From Aulostomus chinensis (taxonomy: Eukaryota > Chordata > Actinopteri > Syngnathiformes > Aulostomidae), in assembly GCA_037954235.1 (NCBI GenBank), contig JBBMOA010000018.1, positions 5,640,501 through 5,704,500 on the forward strand: a stretch of 64,000 bases of DNA. The letters are read 5' to 3'. Shown in pieces: positions 40,497-52,754 of this stretch. The position numbers and the translations under genes were made by a program. The notes beneath the pieces were generated by a model, which searched no databases, was not told where the DNA came from, and saw only the letters and a program-made list of their open reading frames with translations. Numbering within the stretch: the first letter of the stretch is position 1; each line of letters begins with the position of its first letter.

Positions 40497-40870
40497 GGAG
40501 CAAAACGTTTCCTTTGTAATACAGTGGACTAAAAACCACTTTCTCTTCTCCATTACTGTGGAGTAAAACTACTTTCATTTGAAATGTAGTGCAGTAAAAC
40601 TTCTTAAGTTAAAGAGCAGGATTTCATTTTAGATGCAGTAGAGTAAAACTAGTGTTCAATTTGAAACATAAAGGAGCAAAACTTTTTTTGTTTTTAAACT
40701 GTAGTAGAGTGAAATTTGAATGGGGTAATATTACAGTATTTCCTTCGGGATACTGTGAGGAGAAGTTCCAGAGTAGAACGTTTTCTTTGGAAGGCAGTAT
40801 AGAAAACTGCCATATTTCCTTTGAAATGTAGTGGAGTATAACTACAACATGCGCTGTGGAAAGTAGAGGG
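40497..40870. repeat. Degenerate minisatellite, GTAGAGTAAAACT type
   Basis: A loose unit containing (A/T)GTAGTGGAGTAAAACT followed by TTTCATTTGAAA recurs about eight times at roughly 40-50 base spacing. It is related in style to AGTA-rich dispersed repeats of fish. It sits 400-770 bases upstream of the start codon of gene A. Confidence 0.6.
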
Positions 40871-41051
40871 ATGGATAATCAAGGGGAGAAGAAGTACACA
40901 TATTTAGTTACTTTTTTGTTGTTGTTTTTAATCACTGATTCAGAATCAAGAGTAACTGACAGGCTCAAACATTGAGACTTCAATTCAACGGTGATTTGTT
41001 TCTTATTAGTAGGCTGCAACTGGCTGGAGCCTGACTCACGCATGACAGAAA

Positions 41052-41054
41052 TAT

Positions 41055-41086
<32 letters not shown>

Positions 41087-41114
41087 TCAGACTCCTCCAA
41101 TGACCGTGCAGAGA

Positions 41115-41153
<39 letters not shown>

Positions 41154-41166
41154 TCTCTCTCTCTTC
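41052..41166. repeat. (CA)n and (CT)n tracts before gene A
   Basis: CA run at 41,054-41,082 and CT run at 41,119-41,164, both within 220 bases upstream of the start codon of gene A and therefore in its promoter or 5' UTR. Confidence 0.9.
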
Positions 41167-41264
41167 GTTGGTCTTCATAGCAGGAGGACATCGCGGCTGA
41201 ACCACGCAGCGCCGGACCACAGCAGAAGGAAACATTGTTCTGATCCAAACTGCCAGCGACTCAA

Positions 41265-41528
41265 ATGAGCGGAACATTTGTGCGACTCTTCGTGGGGTTT
41301 TTCCTCTGTGCGAGAGGTAAGCAGGCTGTTTTCTTCGTTAATTCCTTGTTGTTATTGTTGATTCAGCTCAAGAGGCTAGAAATTCTACACCGGTGTGTTG
41401 CGCCGATCTTCCACAGATGGTTGATTTAAATGTCTCAGCCAGGCGAGCAGGTTACACTGATCCGAGTCATGTTGGTGTCATACATGTGGGATGAGAGATC
41501 ACATGACCCTATCAAAACGCGCGCGCGC

Positions 41529-41578
<50 letters not shown>

Positions 41579-44038
41579 CACACAATAAAAAAAAATTATT
41601 CTGAATGTCCAACATAAATTCTGCTTATGATAGAAACAGTAATTCTACGGTGTAGATTATTTAAATTACTATTGACCCTGATGCTTTTTCCAGCCAGTTT
41701 TCAGTCTTCTATGAGGATGAGAACTTGCTGTTCTTCCAAAGAAGTCCTTTTTCCCTTCACTGGAGGTGGAAGGAAACTTCACGCTTGTGCAAAAACAAAC
41801 GTGACTTGATGCTGTGCTGCTATCTTGAATGATTTGATTCCACAGTTGTTGTTCTGGCTTGAAATTGTTCAGTTCTGAACAAAGTAAGAATTACAGTATT
41901 TTTTTTCATCTAAATGTGGAATTAGGCTCCACGTGGTTGTGAGCAGGGCAGGAATAGAGTTAGTGGAGATGGTTGAGTGCCTTAGTAGCTGTTTTTCTGT
42001 TATTAGTTGGCTTAGTTTAGCCAGGAATTCTCAGTCTTTTCTACTTCAAGACCAAATTATTAATACTGGTAAAGAGCCAGGGCCTGTTGAAACAGAACGC
42101 AGATTATTTTGGCAACTCTTACTATTCTAATCCAATATTTGTGTATTAAGAAATCCAACAAGAGTCTGGTGTATTTTCTCAAGCTACATGGCTCTGCACT
42201 GTCACCTTCATTGACAAAATCATATTTTAGTGTAATCTGAACTGTATCTACGCATAATTCTTTTTAATTCTTCAGTTAAATAGCAACCGTTGTTGTTGTT
42301 GCGTCCTTATTTGCCAGACCACAGCCCAACTATGCCAGTTAGCAAGTCAAACTCAGCGTCTCGAGTCGATGAAATTGTTGGGCAATGGATTTTAGAGTAA
42401 AAGCTTCTTATTTTAATTCATTTATGTCATTTATAGCATTTTTTTAGTTTAATATTCTATTTTGGATCCCAAAAAAAAAAGATGTACCTTGCCTCAGCTA
42501 CAAAAAGGCCCACTAGAGGGGCTCACAACTCAGCTGTACAGTTCAGGCAACAAAATTCCTTGGTCAGATTTAGGAAAACATGACTCACTGCGTTATTTTG
42601 GAACATGACAACCCTTGTGACTGTTAAATAAGAATATTAATATTGTAGTCACAATAGAGATCTTTTTATTTATTTAATTTTTTTGTTATTGTGAGGCCAT
42701 GGGATATAATGTGTCCCCTCAATTTCTCTAATTTCTGGTTACAAGATATGACTTTAAAAATATCCAAAAATATAAAATAGCTAGACTGTTGATGCACAAG
42801 TTATATCTTGTGTCCAGGAATTAATGAGATTCAGGCTTCAAAATGATGGAATTTGGGGATTAATAATGTTTTGTGGCCTCAATATAAAATAAAAGACATC
42901 TCTCTCTATGTCCAAAAATTATTATTCTTTTTTTTCCACCATGGCCACTCCAGGGCTCCGTACTCTTTAATTCGTTGTCACATTACAGGAATTGATCACA
43001 TTTATGAGACGTTTATACGGCTGAACAGCAAAAACAACAGGACAGCTGATTTATTTTGAATATAATCAACTGAATTGTGGAACCTTTAATGAAGAAATGA
43101 TCACCTCTGTGAGTTTTTTTTGATGAGCAGTGGTCAAATCACTCCAAACACACTCAGGAGGATTGTTTATTCCTCCATTTTTACTGAAGTTTCCGCAGAG
43201 ACAAACGATAACGCGCTTCTCCTGATGCAGTCGTGTAAACGTTACACGTCTCTACTCTCACTTTTGCAGGTGCCAGCTGCCCGATTGAGTTTAGCCCCCC
43301 CAGTGTTGTGGTGAAACATGGAGACCCGGTCTCAGTCAACTGCAGCACGTCAGACAGCAACTATATTGAAATGGGCTGGGAGGTTTCCGTCGGAGGCACT
43401 GCCGCAAAGAATGCCACCCATCTGAACTGGAATGTGCGATCCATGGAAGTGTGGGACATCTCCCCTGAGTGCTACATCAACCCACGACCCGGGAGTGACA
43501 AGGAACAGTGCTCCACGATTGTTGATGTCGTTGTTTACAGTAAGTGTTGTTTATTGTGTATTAAACATACCAAAAGTGTGTCCGCGTCTGATCACCTCTA
43601 CGCTTTCCTCCAGAATTCCCAGAATCCATCGGGATCAGTTCCAACGGCGAACCGGATGGCGTGATGAAAGAAGGGCAGCAATATAAGTTCACATGTGACA
43701 TCCGCGATGTTGCGCCAGTTCAAAATGTCACCGTGAGGTGGTACAAAGGGGAAACCCTCTTCCAGACACACACCTTTGACAACCGAAGCAGGAAACCTGT
43801 GGATCAGGTGTCGGTCATCAGCTTCACTCCAATGAGGGAGGACAACAGAGTCAAGTTCAGATGCGTAGCACATCTGGACCTGGAGCCGGAGGGACCGCTT
43901 CTTAACGTGTCCTCTAGAGAATACACCATCACTGTGCACTGTAAGTATGTCGTCTAGGTTGGAGGTTGAAATAGAACTGCTTTTACCGCATATTTAGGTT
44001 TTCATGAACTTCCATCTCGTTATGGAGTTAAACCAGAT

Positions 44039-44124
<86 letters not shown>

Positions 44125-47112
44125 GGGTTACTGTACGTTTAACACCCAAGACAACCCAAAGACCTATATTCCCTGAACAGACATCCACATCATTATCATC
44201 AGAGTTATATTGTTTTGAAAATATATTTAATGAACTCAAGGGCAAATTATTTTTCATTGAATAAAAAGGTTTTTCAGCTTTTTTGAACATTTATTTCAGG
44301 TTTCTACCTACTACAAAGGCTGGGAAATAAATCTTTTAAGAGATTATTAACAAAAATGCCTCAGATAACCACTCAGTGTAAAACCGGGTGGCGCTAGCGA
44401 ACACATTATTCCAATATATTATATTTGCTGTACATCACTTAAGGCCAGCACAGTTAACGTGGGTGTGCAGACAAGCACAAAAATTACATTAAAACAAAAA
44501 AAACGCCACCAAAATCTTCCTTGATGGACGTAAACATTGAAGCAAGTGCTAGTTTTTCAAAATTGGTGGTGGCTAACCTACACTGGACCAACCACCTTGA
44601 ACAAATAAATAAAAGGTTTACATCTCAGTTTCTTTTCATTGCTTAAATGAAACTGGCACTGTACATATGACTGCTTTCTTTAGTTGGACCAGATGTAAAC
44701 TGCTCTGGAGGAGTGGATATACGGGAAGGGGAAACTTTGAGGAGCCGTTGCCCGGTGAAAGGAAATCCTACCCCCTTAGTCAAATGGCTCAAAGACGGAA
44801 AATCGGCTGACCCAGACAGACCTGTGCGCAGGAAAGACGCAGGGCAGTACACTGTCACCACCGAGGGGGATCACCCAATCCACATACCACTTAAGGTCCT
44901 CGTGCTGTGTAAGTGTCATTGTCTTTGTGACAGTATGAATGAATACAGCCTCAATGTAACAGTAAAAGGAAAAAATATTTTAACGTTAGGTTTTTTTGTT
45001 GTTGCTGTTTTCGCATTTTTCACATTTGCGTCGTCCATCCATCCATCGTCATCTTCCGCTTATTCCTTACTAGTAAGGGTCGCGGGGGGGGGGGGGCTGG
45101 AGCCTATCCCAGCATCTACGGGCGAGAGGCGAGGTTCACCCTGGACAGGTCACCAGTCCATCGCAGGGCCAACATACAGAGACGAACAACCATTCACACT
45201 CACATTCACACCTACGGTCAATTTAGAGTATCAATCAGCCTCGTCCCCAATTGCATGTCTTTGGACGGTGGGAGGAAGCCGGAGTACCAGAGAGAACCCA
45301 TTTGCGTTGTACGTGTGGTAAAACAGAATCTACGTTTTTGCTTTAGCGGTCACTGGTTCCATTCTGTGGTTACGTCAGGTGGATCAGGGGTAAGAGGTTT
45401 TCTTTTTTTTTTTGTTTCAGATGGACCAGAGTTGACATGTCCAAGTAATTATACTGCAATGGAAAACACTCCTCACAACCTCACCTGCACGGTTGAGGGA
45501 TATCCTCGACCGAAGATAAGCTGGTACAAAGATGGCGAGGAGGTCCAACTTCCTGTGAACTTCACACGAACAGACGCAGGGCAGTACGACATCACCGCTT
45601 CAAACACTTTCTCAAGCGTCAATGTCAAAGTGGACGTTACCGTCTTATGTGAGTGTCATTGATGACAATCCTGAAAGGAACATTTTCAAGGATTACACTC
45701 GTTTGCCATACTCCCCAGAGCCAGAGGAGCCGGGCGACCAGCTGGCCACTAGTTAGCTTTGCACAATGAATGGTAGTGAACGTTAACCATCAAAAGTTAA
45801 CAAATAGATCAGGTTGAGGATCTTGGGTTATCCTGGAAGTCATCATCCTCCCGTCTTACAAAGCCGACCGTGAGTAGAAGCAGCCGCCACTCCTGTAGTC
45901 ATCAACAAGTGATGTTGTTTTGATGGCCAAAGTACTGAGGTGCCGCGTCAATCCACGGCATTGAATAGGAAAGTAGTTCCAACAATGTGACTGATTCTAA
46001 AACGACAACTCTTCTCATATTTTTACCCATAAAATGTACATTGCATTTCCTGTATTTTAAATAGGTGGCTTAAGCTCATCAGACTTCTTTTATGACTCCA
46101 GGCTGCAGACGGAGCCAGCTACATATATGTATTAGCTTGAAGCTAAGAGCTCACTAGAGCCACCAACTGACCAAAACAAACACTTTAGATCTTAACAAAA
46201 CTGCACTTGTGAGCTTGTAAAATGATTTGGATGGTTTTGCTGTTATTTGTGGTTCGTACTGAGCACCATTAGCTCCAAGCCAAACATATGTGGCTGTCTC
46301 TTCCTGCATTTTAGACTCACGAAGAAGTGAAAGCAATGTCGCATTTGTCAGTACTCGTTGAGTACTTGAAAAGCAAAATACACTTTTTAGGTGCCGTTTG
46401 ACTTTAACTTTGACACATCATCACGAATGTCAAGCACCACCCTTGTTATATTAACGCATGCAAAGACCGTCTTAGAGAAAAACGTTCTCGATTATTTTTG
46501 ACAGAGCTATGCTAACACATCCTTCCCACTACCATTCATTGTGCTGAGCTAACTAGCTGTCTGCAGGTTTTTGTGGATTTCAGCGCCCTTACGCACACAC
46601 ACACAGACACAGACACACACACAGGACAGCAGAGTATCTATCTTCTTTCCTGGCTCTGGGGAGGATGGCATATGAGCACATTTCTCAAAACGTTGTTGTG
46701 TGTGGGTGATCCAGTGTTAAATTTCCTTTGAGTCTGACATTTGTTGTCTTTAGACCCGCCATCACAGATTGAGATTGAGCTGGAAGACTCTGAAGTTGAG
46801 CTCGGCTCTACGGTGGGGCTGAAGTGTTCCAGCAAGGGCCACCCTCGACCAAAGTATTCCTGGATTTACTACCGCTCTGCCAATGTGATGGAGCAAAACG
46901 AAGATGGAGTTTCCTGGTTGATCATCCACAATGCTACTGCACTAAACATGGGCTTGTACACATGTCACGCCTGGAACGAGAGAGGAAATGTCTCTGGAGC
47001 AGCAAGACTCACAGTAAAAGGTTTGGTTAACACCATTGATGAAGTTCAACATGAACTTGGTTCAACTGAGCAATGGCGCCCTCTGTTGTTGCACATGATG
47101 GAATTGACTTAA
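41265..47112 (+). CDS. Gene A: ICAM-like protein, five Ig domains
   Basis: Exons: 41,265-41,316 (signal peptide, 17 codons), 43,270-43,539 (Ig D1), 43,614-43,940 (D2), 44,684-44,908 (D3), 45,421-45,648 (D4), 46,754-47,020 (D5). All are joined in phase 1 with GT-AG borders. D1 has four Cys and a GWE motif where ICAMs carry the integrin-binding Glu. D2 ends with a REDNRVKFRC region like the ICAM D2 signature. D3 and D4 have Cys in strands A and B but Val or Ile at the usual F-strand Cys. D5 has a canonical Cys pair. After D5 the donor G|GTTTGG is weak. Reading through gives 30 residues to TAA at 47,110-47,112 and a 486-residue secreted protein. No membrane exon lies before gene B, so the 3' end is uncertain. 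The family call is firm; orthology is not. Confidence 0.82.
41519..41570. repeat. (GC)n(GT)n microsatellite in gene A intron 1
   Basis: Short alternating GC run that passes directly into a GT run; a potential Z-DNA-forming alternating purine-pyrimidine tract. Confidence 0.95.
44041..44122. repeat. (AT)n microsatellite in gene A intron 3
   Basis: About 40 uninterrupted AT units between the D2 and D3 exons. Confidence 0.95.
45023..45345 (+). mobile_element. RTE/Expander-like retroposon 3' end in gene A intron 4
   Basis: Starts with CCATCCATCC and runs through GGAGCCTATCCCAGC, CACCCTGGACAGGTCACCAG, TCGCAGGGCCAACA and GTCTTTGGACGGTGGGAGGA. This is a very common teleost non-LTR retroposon tail, identified from memory of the family. 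A second copy lies at 55,021-55,404 in the same orientation. Confidence 0.6.
45675..46698. mobile_element. MITE with terminal inverted repeats in gene A intron 5
   Basis: Positions 45,704-45,724 are the reverse complement of 46,650-46,670 with one mismatch in 21. Further in, the sequence at about 45,757-45,783 is the inverse of that at 46,528-46,553. The outer parts are also related. No transposase frame is present, so it would be a non-autonomous element of about 1 kb. A related copy lies in gene C intron 2. Confidence 0.6.
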
Positions 47113-47274
47113 AAAGACAAGATTTACTTAAGAATTTACCATAATCTTTTGTAGCAATAATCCTACGCCATATCTAAATCATAAATGGATGGATGAATGG
47201 ATGTGGTTGTGAGGATGAGTATGGGAGAATTTTCTCTTCTTTCGAAAGTCTCGGACAAAAGTGTTCTGTCTCAA

Positions 47275-47440
47275 GCTGTGAACAAAACACGAAAATAACG
47301 TGTTTGTCCGCCCAGTAATGCAGATCTGTGACCAAATACAATGGTTATTCTTTGACCGAGGCTCCACCCTTCCACCAAGTTTCATGAAAATCAGCCTGAA
47401 TGTTTTTGCTGCCAACATTCAGACGAATAGAATTGCAACG
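47275..47440 (+). repeat. Dispersed fish repeat fragment
   Basis: The phrase CCACCAAGTTTCATGAAAATC with flanking CTCCACCCT and a following GTTTTTGCTGCCAACA is typical of a high-copy teleost repeat. Identified from memory. Confidence 0.5.
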
Positions 47441-47869
47441 TGGCTACTTTATGTGTGTTATTTTTACTTATTTGTTTATTTAAAATGTCATGTTGCCCTC
47501 GGTTGTCCCCCTCCATTTCATTGTTTCTGTCTTTTTCCCCCGCTATTCAGATTGAAACTCTTGGACTGGTTTCATTTTCATTTGCTAAAAAATTGCTCAT
47601 CTTCCTTAGTTTAACTCTGGGGGGGGGGGGGGGGGGGGGGTGTACTTCCAGGTGTGATTTTTGGTATCCCAGCTATTTTGAAGCCAGTAATTGAAGGGTG
47701 CACAAACACGTGGCTGAGTTTGTTTTCGGACAATTATGCAACACCCTGTGAAGCAAAACGAAACTGAACTTGGTTTTTGAATGAGAGAAGGAAAGTAAAA
47801 CTTGTCATCTCAGATAACGAGATCATTAACTGAATATTTAAAAAACAAACAAACTGTAATTTGTGGGCG

Positions 47870-48118
47870 GCGGGTTGAGTGGCTTCCTAGCAACCAGAGG
47901 GTCGCTGGTTCTGTCCTCACCCCTCGAGGTATCCATGAGCAAGATACTGAACCCCTAATAGCTCCTCATGAGTAGGTTGCCGCCTTACATGGCAGCCTTC
48001 ACCATCAGTGTGAGTGTGTGTGTGTGTGTGTGTGAGTGTGTGAATTAAATGACATTGTAAAGAGCTTTGAGTGCCGCTAAGATAGAAAAGCGCCACATAA
48101 ATTGAGTCTATTTAACAT
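47870..48118 (+). mobile_element. tRNA-like SINE
   Basis: Begins with a GTGGCTTCCTAGCAACC region and a B-box-like GGTTCTGTCC. It continues with GAGCAAGATACTGAACCCC and an internal GT run. It ends with GAGTGCCGCTAAGATAGAAAAG and CGCCACATAAATTGAGTC. This order of parts is that of a very common fish SINE or MITE with a tRNA-related head. Confidence 0.55.
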
Positions 48119-48840
48119 TTACCATCTAACTTGTGCTCTTCAGATGATGGGATAAACTAACCACTGATCACCAGAAAATGATGTCAGTTATATGGAGACG
48201 ACGCAAGAATTGACTTGTAATCTTCAGGTAACAAGACAATTATGTCATTTAAAAAAAATATGCATTTTGCTTTCTCAAGATGGGGACATAATTAATCCTT
48301 TATCCTGAGAAAATTAGCTTAGCTATACCGATGTAACACAACAATTACCTTGTGTTGAGATTAAAAAAATCAGTAATTCATCATGGGTCGCCTAAATTGC
48401 ATTTTGTTTTCTACGAGTGAAGAGATAAATCAACCGTTTTGCATGAGGAAATGAGTTAAATTGCAATAATGCAATGATTAATATGTGATTTAAAGTATTT
48501 TATAAGTAATTATCACAAAAATGGCCGCTCCCAGCTTCCACAGCAAACTTTAGTGGACGTAAATAAAGTGAAAAGGGGAGGGGGGAGGGAGGGAAACACG
48601 TATATCAGACGCAGACTATTATTCCAAGCAAGGATTTTATATCTCGTGTCTTTACATCTAAAAATTTAAAATAATATCCACCTATTTATGCTGTTTAATT
48701 TTAAATTGAGGTAATAATAGCAAGTTGTTCTGGCTCAAAGTAGCCTTTAAGCTGTAGCCAACATGCTACATTTATAGACTCTTTGGGTGTGTGTGTGTGT
48801 GTGTGTGTGCGTGCGTGCTTGCGTTCCGTCTGTGCCCAGT

Positions 48841-49051
48841 AAGTGTTACCACCGTGCCCTGTGTGTTGAGGGGGAGGGCTGTTTCCCAGTTTCCTCTCCG
48901 GCGGTGGGAGCGGGGAGCAGCTCGGTCCGTGTAGCCACAGATTAGCTTAGCTTTCCCTCATTAAGTCAACAAGTCGTCGCCGGAGACCAGGAGAGGCTCC
49001 AGAGTCGCCCACTGTGACGGTAGAGAGGCGACAGCTGTTGGGAGAAGTTCG
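48841..49051 (+). promoter_or_regulatory. Gene B upstream region and 5' UTR
   Basis: GC-richer than its neighbours, with a GGGGGAGGGC Sp1-like patch near 48,870 and CpGs in the last 150 bases before the ATG at 49,052. No clear TATA box. The transcription start is not determined. Confidence 0.35.
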
Positions 49052-52000
49052 ATGGATGACTTAACTCCACTTCGTTTTATTTCAGTCCTTCTGATTTTGG
49101 GGCTGCTGTCGGTGTCTAACGGAACTAATCCGAGTAAGTTACACTTGCTTCTCTGTCGAGGTTTGAATGTTATTCTTAGGGAACACAAGGGGGATTGTCT
49201 CAGCCCTCCTGATGTGGCAGCAGCACCGTGGTGTCTTTTTTTTTTTTTTTTAGGTGTACGCACTGGAAGTGCTTATCACTTTTTGTCAAATGTGAACGGA
49301 AAATAAGGATTCTGAATACCAGAGGAGACTTTTCTTTTTTTTTCTTTTTTTTCTTCTTTTTTTTTTAAACCTGTCCTGTTCAGCAGCTGGGGCAGGCAGT
49401 ATAGGTGTTCCTGGTGCCGTGTTGTACCGAAGCAGTTTTACTCTGCAAAGGAGGAATCTGATAAAACTCCTCCTATCGCCATTTGTGTTTCACTTTATTA
49501 TAAATGGTATTGGTTCATTGATAAAGGTACGGGACTGAGGCTCAGGATGGATAGAGAGAGAACAGGGACAGGATAGGGAAGACGGGGGGGGGGGGGGCAC
49601 AAAAACAACAATAGCAACAAAAAAAAAAAACAACATTAACTATGATAACAACAGGGGGAAAAAAGAAAAAAAAACATTGGTTGCAGAATTTCCAGTGCAA
49701 ATTTAGCAGTAAACATGATTGTAGTGGCGTGTGTGCACTCAGGTCCATAGATTTTTTTTTTTTTCCCGTGCATTGCAATGACTAGAAGTTATGACTGGTA
49801 TGAATTAGAATAGATTGGCCGGTAGATTGTGGCGCATTTTTTAACTCAAGATATGGACGTTGTATTAAGGTCCAATACAAGCAATCAAGTGCAGACTTTC
49901 CTGTGGGAGTGGTGTTTCCTTCCTCAGTCCTTTCCTGCTGCCCCTTGAGGCTGGGCTTTTGTTCTACAGGCTCTCTCATCCCATTTCAATGCAGCACTGG
50001 ATGTGAAAATGTTGCCTTAAGATAATAGATGTTTGTAGACTTTTCCTTGAAACAACATTTCTCCCTGGTAATGTGTCCCCCCCCACAGGTGCCCGTCAAG
50101 AAGATCTCATCGAAATAACTCCAGAGAGTCTGGTGGTAGAATACAATGAAGAAAACCAGAAAGCAACATGTGACGCACCATCCACAGACCCCGCCAATGT
50201 CAAAGAAATCTACTGGGAGGTGCAGAGGGATGTCAAGATCAACAACAGAACGTGGCTTGTTGACAGCCATCGAGACTGGAATGCAGTTCCTACCTGTATT
50301 GTAAAGTTTGAGGGAATAGGAACCCTCAAAAAATCTCTCAACTTCACCCTCTACAGTACGTGTTCACAAAAATCTTTTGTGCTTATCTTAAAAAAAAAAA
50401 GGGGGGGGGGGTTTAAATCTTTGAATATTCGAACTCTCAAATCACATTCCCCAGAATTGCCAGACAGCGTTTCCATCCACCCCGTTGGTAACTTAATCGC
50501 GGCGGAGAACACGGAGCTGCAGCTACGTTGTAACATCATCGGCGTTGCTCCTGCTGGAAGCCTCACTGTGCGGTGGTACCACTGGAACAAAACCACTGAA
50601 CTGCCAAACACAGGTGGGGAATCTCTCCCATGCTTGCAGCGTGAAGCAGTACTGAATGCTAAATGATAAAAGCTCATCACTTACATGGGGGGGGGGGGGG
50701 GGATGAACCATGGCAACAGTCAGACAGACAAACAGCAGGTAATGGAAAACAGCATTTTGGCAGACAAATCTGAGCTCTCTTGTCCCTTCGCAGGAGTTTA
50801 AAAAATAAGAATCAAATCCTGATGGAGCTCCTTGGCTTAACAGCAGCTAGTTAGCCTTGTCTGTGAGGGCGTGCTGACGTTAGCATTTGGCCCGGAGCAG
50901 CGTGGGTGGGGGTGTAAATGACAGGTTCCATCAGAACGCAATAACACATGGATTTTTAACCCTCCTGGGTTCTGCTGTTGGTGTGAAATGAACATTGCTA
51001 TCATCTTAGGATGTAAAGAAAATATAATTTTATCTTTAAATTAGTTTACAAAAGAGAATAGGACAAAAATAGCAGAGTAGAGAGTACATGCAGAGGTGAA
51101 CATGAACGCGTGTTATATTGTGACAGATCAGTAGATCATTAACGCCCCTTTCTAAGTCTCTACCGCTGCTACCAGATCAGTTTTCTCATCCTTTTTCAGC
51201 TCTGAGTGTTCTGAGCTTTCACCGCGTAAAGTGCAGCACGGTTCTAATTTCCTAAAGGGAGCTGGTTCCTGCAGTTTTGGTCATTTGTCGTCATGGACTA
51301 TTTTCAGCTGCAGATTCACACACATTCCATGTGTTACTGAGAATTTCCAGCAGCAGGGTTGAATATTTGAGACTTAACTCAAAATAAACACAGCGCCCGT
51401 GTTCGGCACAGTAAAGGACGTGTCGGGAGAACAGCGTGGCTAATTTACACGACACCAAGGAATTAAGACTTTTCTCGATCCCCTTCTACTGGGCGGGCTT
51501 TGGCCTCTCTATCAGTTCATTGATAGGCGGATGGTTCATCCAGTCTCCCGCCAGGTATGATTTGGAGGTTTCTGCCCTGTTCCAAACAGTTTCTGTGGGT
51601 GATGTCTTAGACGATTCTGTCCAACAAAACATCTGATTTAACAAGGCCTGGAACTGGCGGTCGTCGTGATTTCACGTGGCGTTTGCATACTGCTTATTTT
51701 CTCGGAGCCCAGCGATGGATAAATGTCATGTAAAAGAACAGTTTATGTTGAAAAAGCAGCGTGAAATACTTGAATCTTTTGTTTCTTTTTTTACAGCTGT
51801 GCTTCATCACTCCTGTTAAGTGGAACTAGAAATGATAAATGTGCAGAGCAGAACATCGGGAAGAACGACATCTTCAAGTTTATATTAAGGAAACAATAAT
51901 TCGTACAAATGATCAAATTAGATTTTTGGTGTGTGTGTGTGTTGTTTTTTTTTTCTTCTCCATCATGTGGATCAGGGTCGCTGCAGGTGATGGGCTGCCT

Positions 52001-52209
52001 CTCCAAGAACAACCCAGACTGTGACATCAACGTGGTGAAGACCCCGGTGAATGTGTCGTCGACCATCAACATCACTCTGGACCGAGAGCACAACGGAAGA
52101 CAGTTCTGGTGTGAGGCTCAGTTGAACGTGGAACCAGTGGGGCAACAGCTTCCCCCCAATTTTTCCAGTCCCCTCAACATCACGGTCTACTGTGAGTTCA
52201 CATTTTCTT

Positions 52210-52260
<51 letters not shown>

Positions 52261-52268
52261 ATATATAC

Positions 52269-52342
<74 letters not shown>

Positions 52343-52661
52343 GTATATATATATATGTGTGTGTATATATGTATATGTATATATATGTATATATATATGT
52401 GTATATATATGTATATATGTGTGTATATATGTATATATATATGTGTATATATATGTATATATGTGTGTATATATGTATATGTGTGTATATGTGTATATAT
52501 GTATATATGTGTGTATATATGTATATATATGTATATATATATGTGTGTATATATGTATATATATGTGTGTGTATATATGTATATATATATGTATATACAT
52601 ATGTGTGTATATATGTATATACATATATATATGTGTATATATATGTATGTGTATATGTATA

Positions 52662-52754
<93 letters not shown>

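Larger units (their letters stand above)
47113..48840. other. Intergenic region between genes A and B
   Basis: Contains two retroposon-like repeats (47,275-47,440 and 47,870-48,118), a G-run at 47,621-47,640 and AT-rich unique sequence. I searched it for a phase 1 exon encoding a membrane span for gene A and found none that is convincing. Confidence 0.5.

Noticed and set aside
47300..47614. Hydrophobic frame between genes A and B, as a possible membrane exon of gene A
   Set aside because: The frame lies in a dispersed repeat and T-rich sequence, with no good phase 1 acceptor in front of the hydrophobic part.
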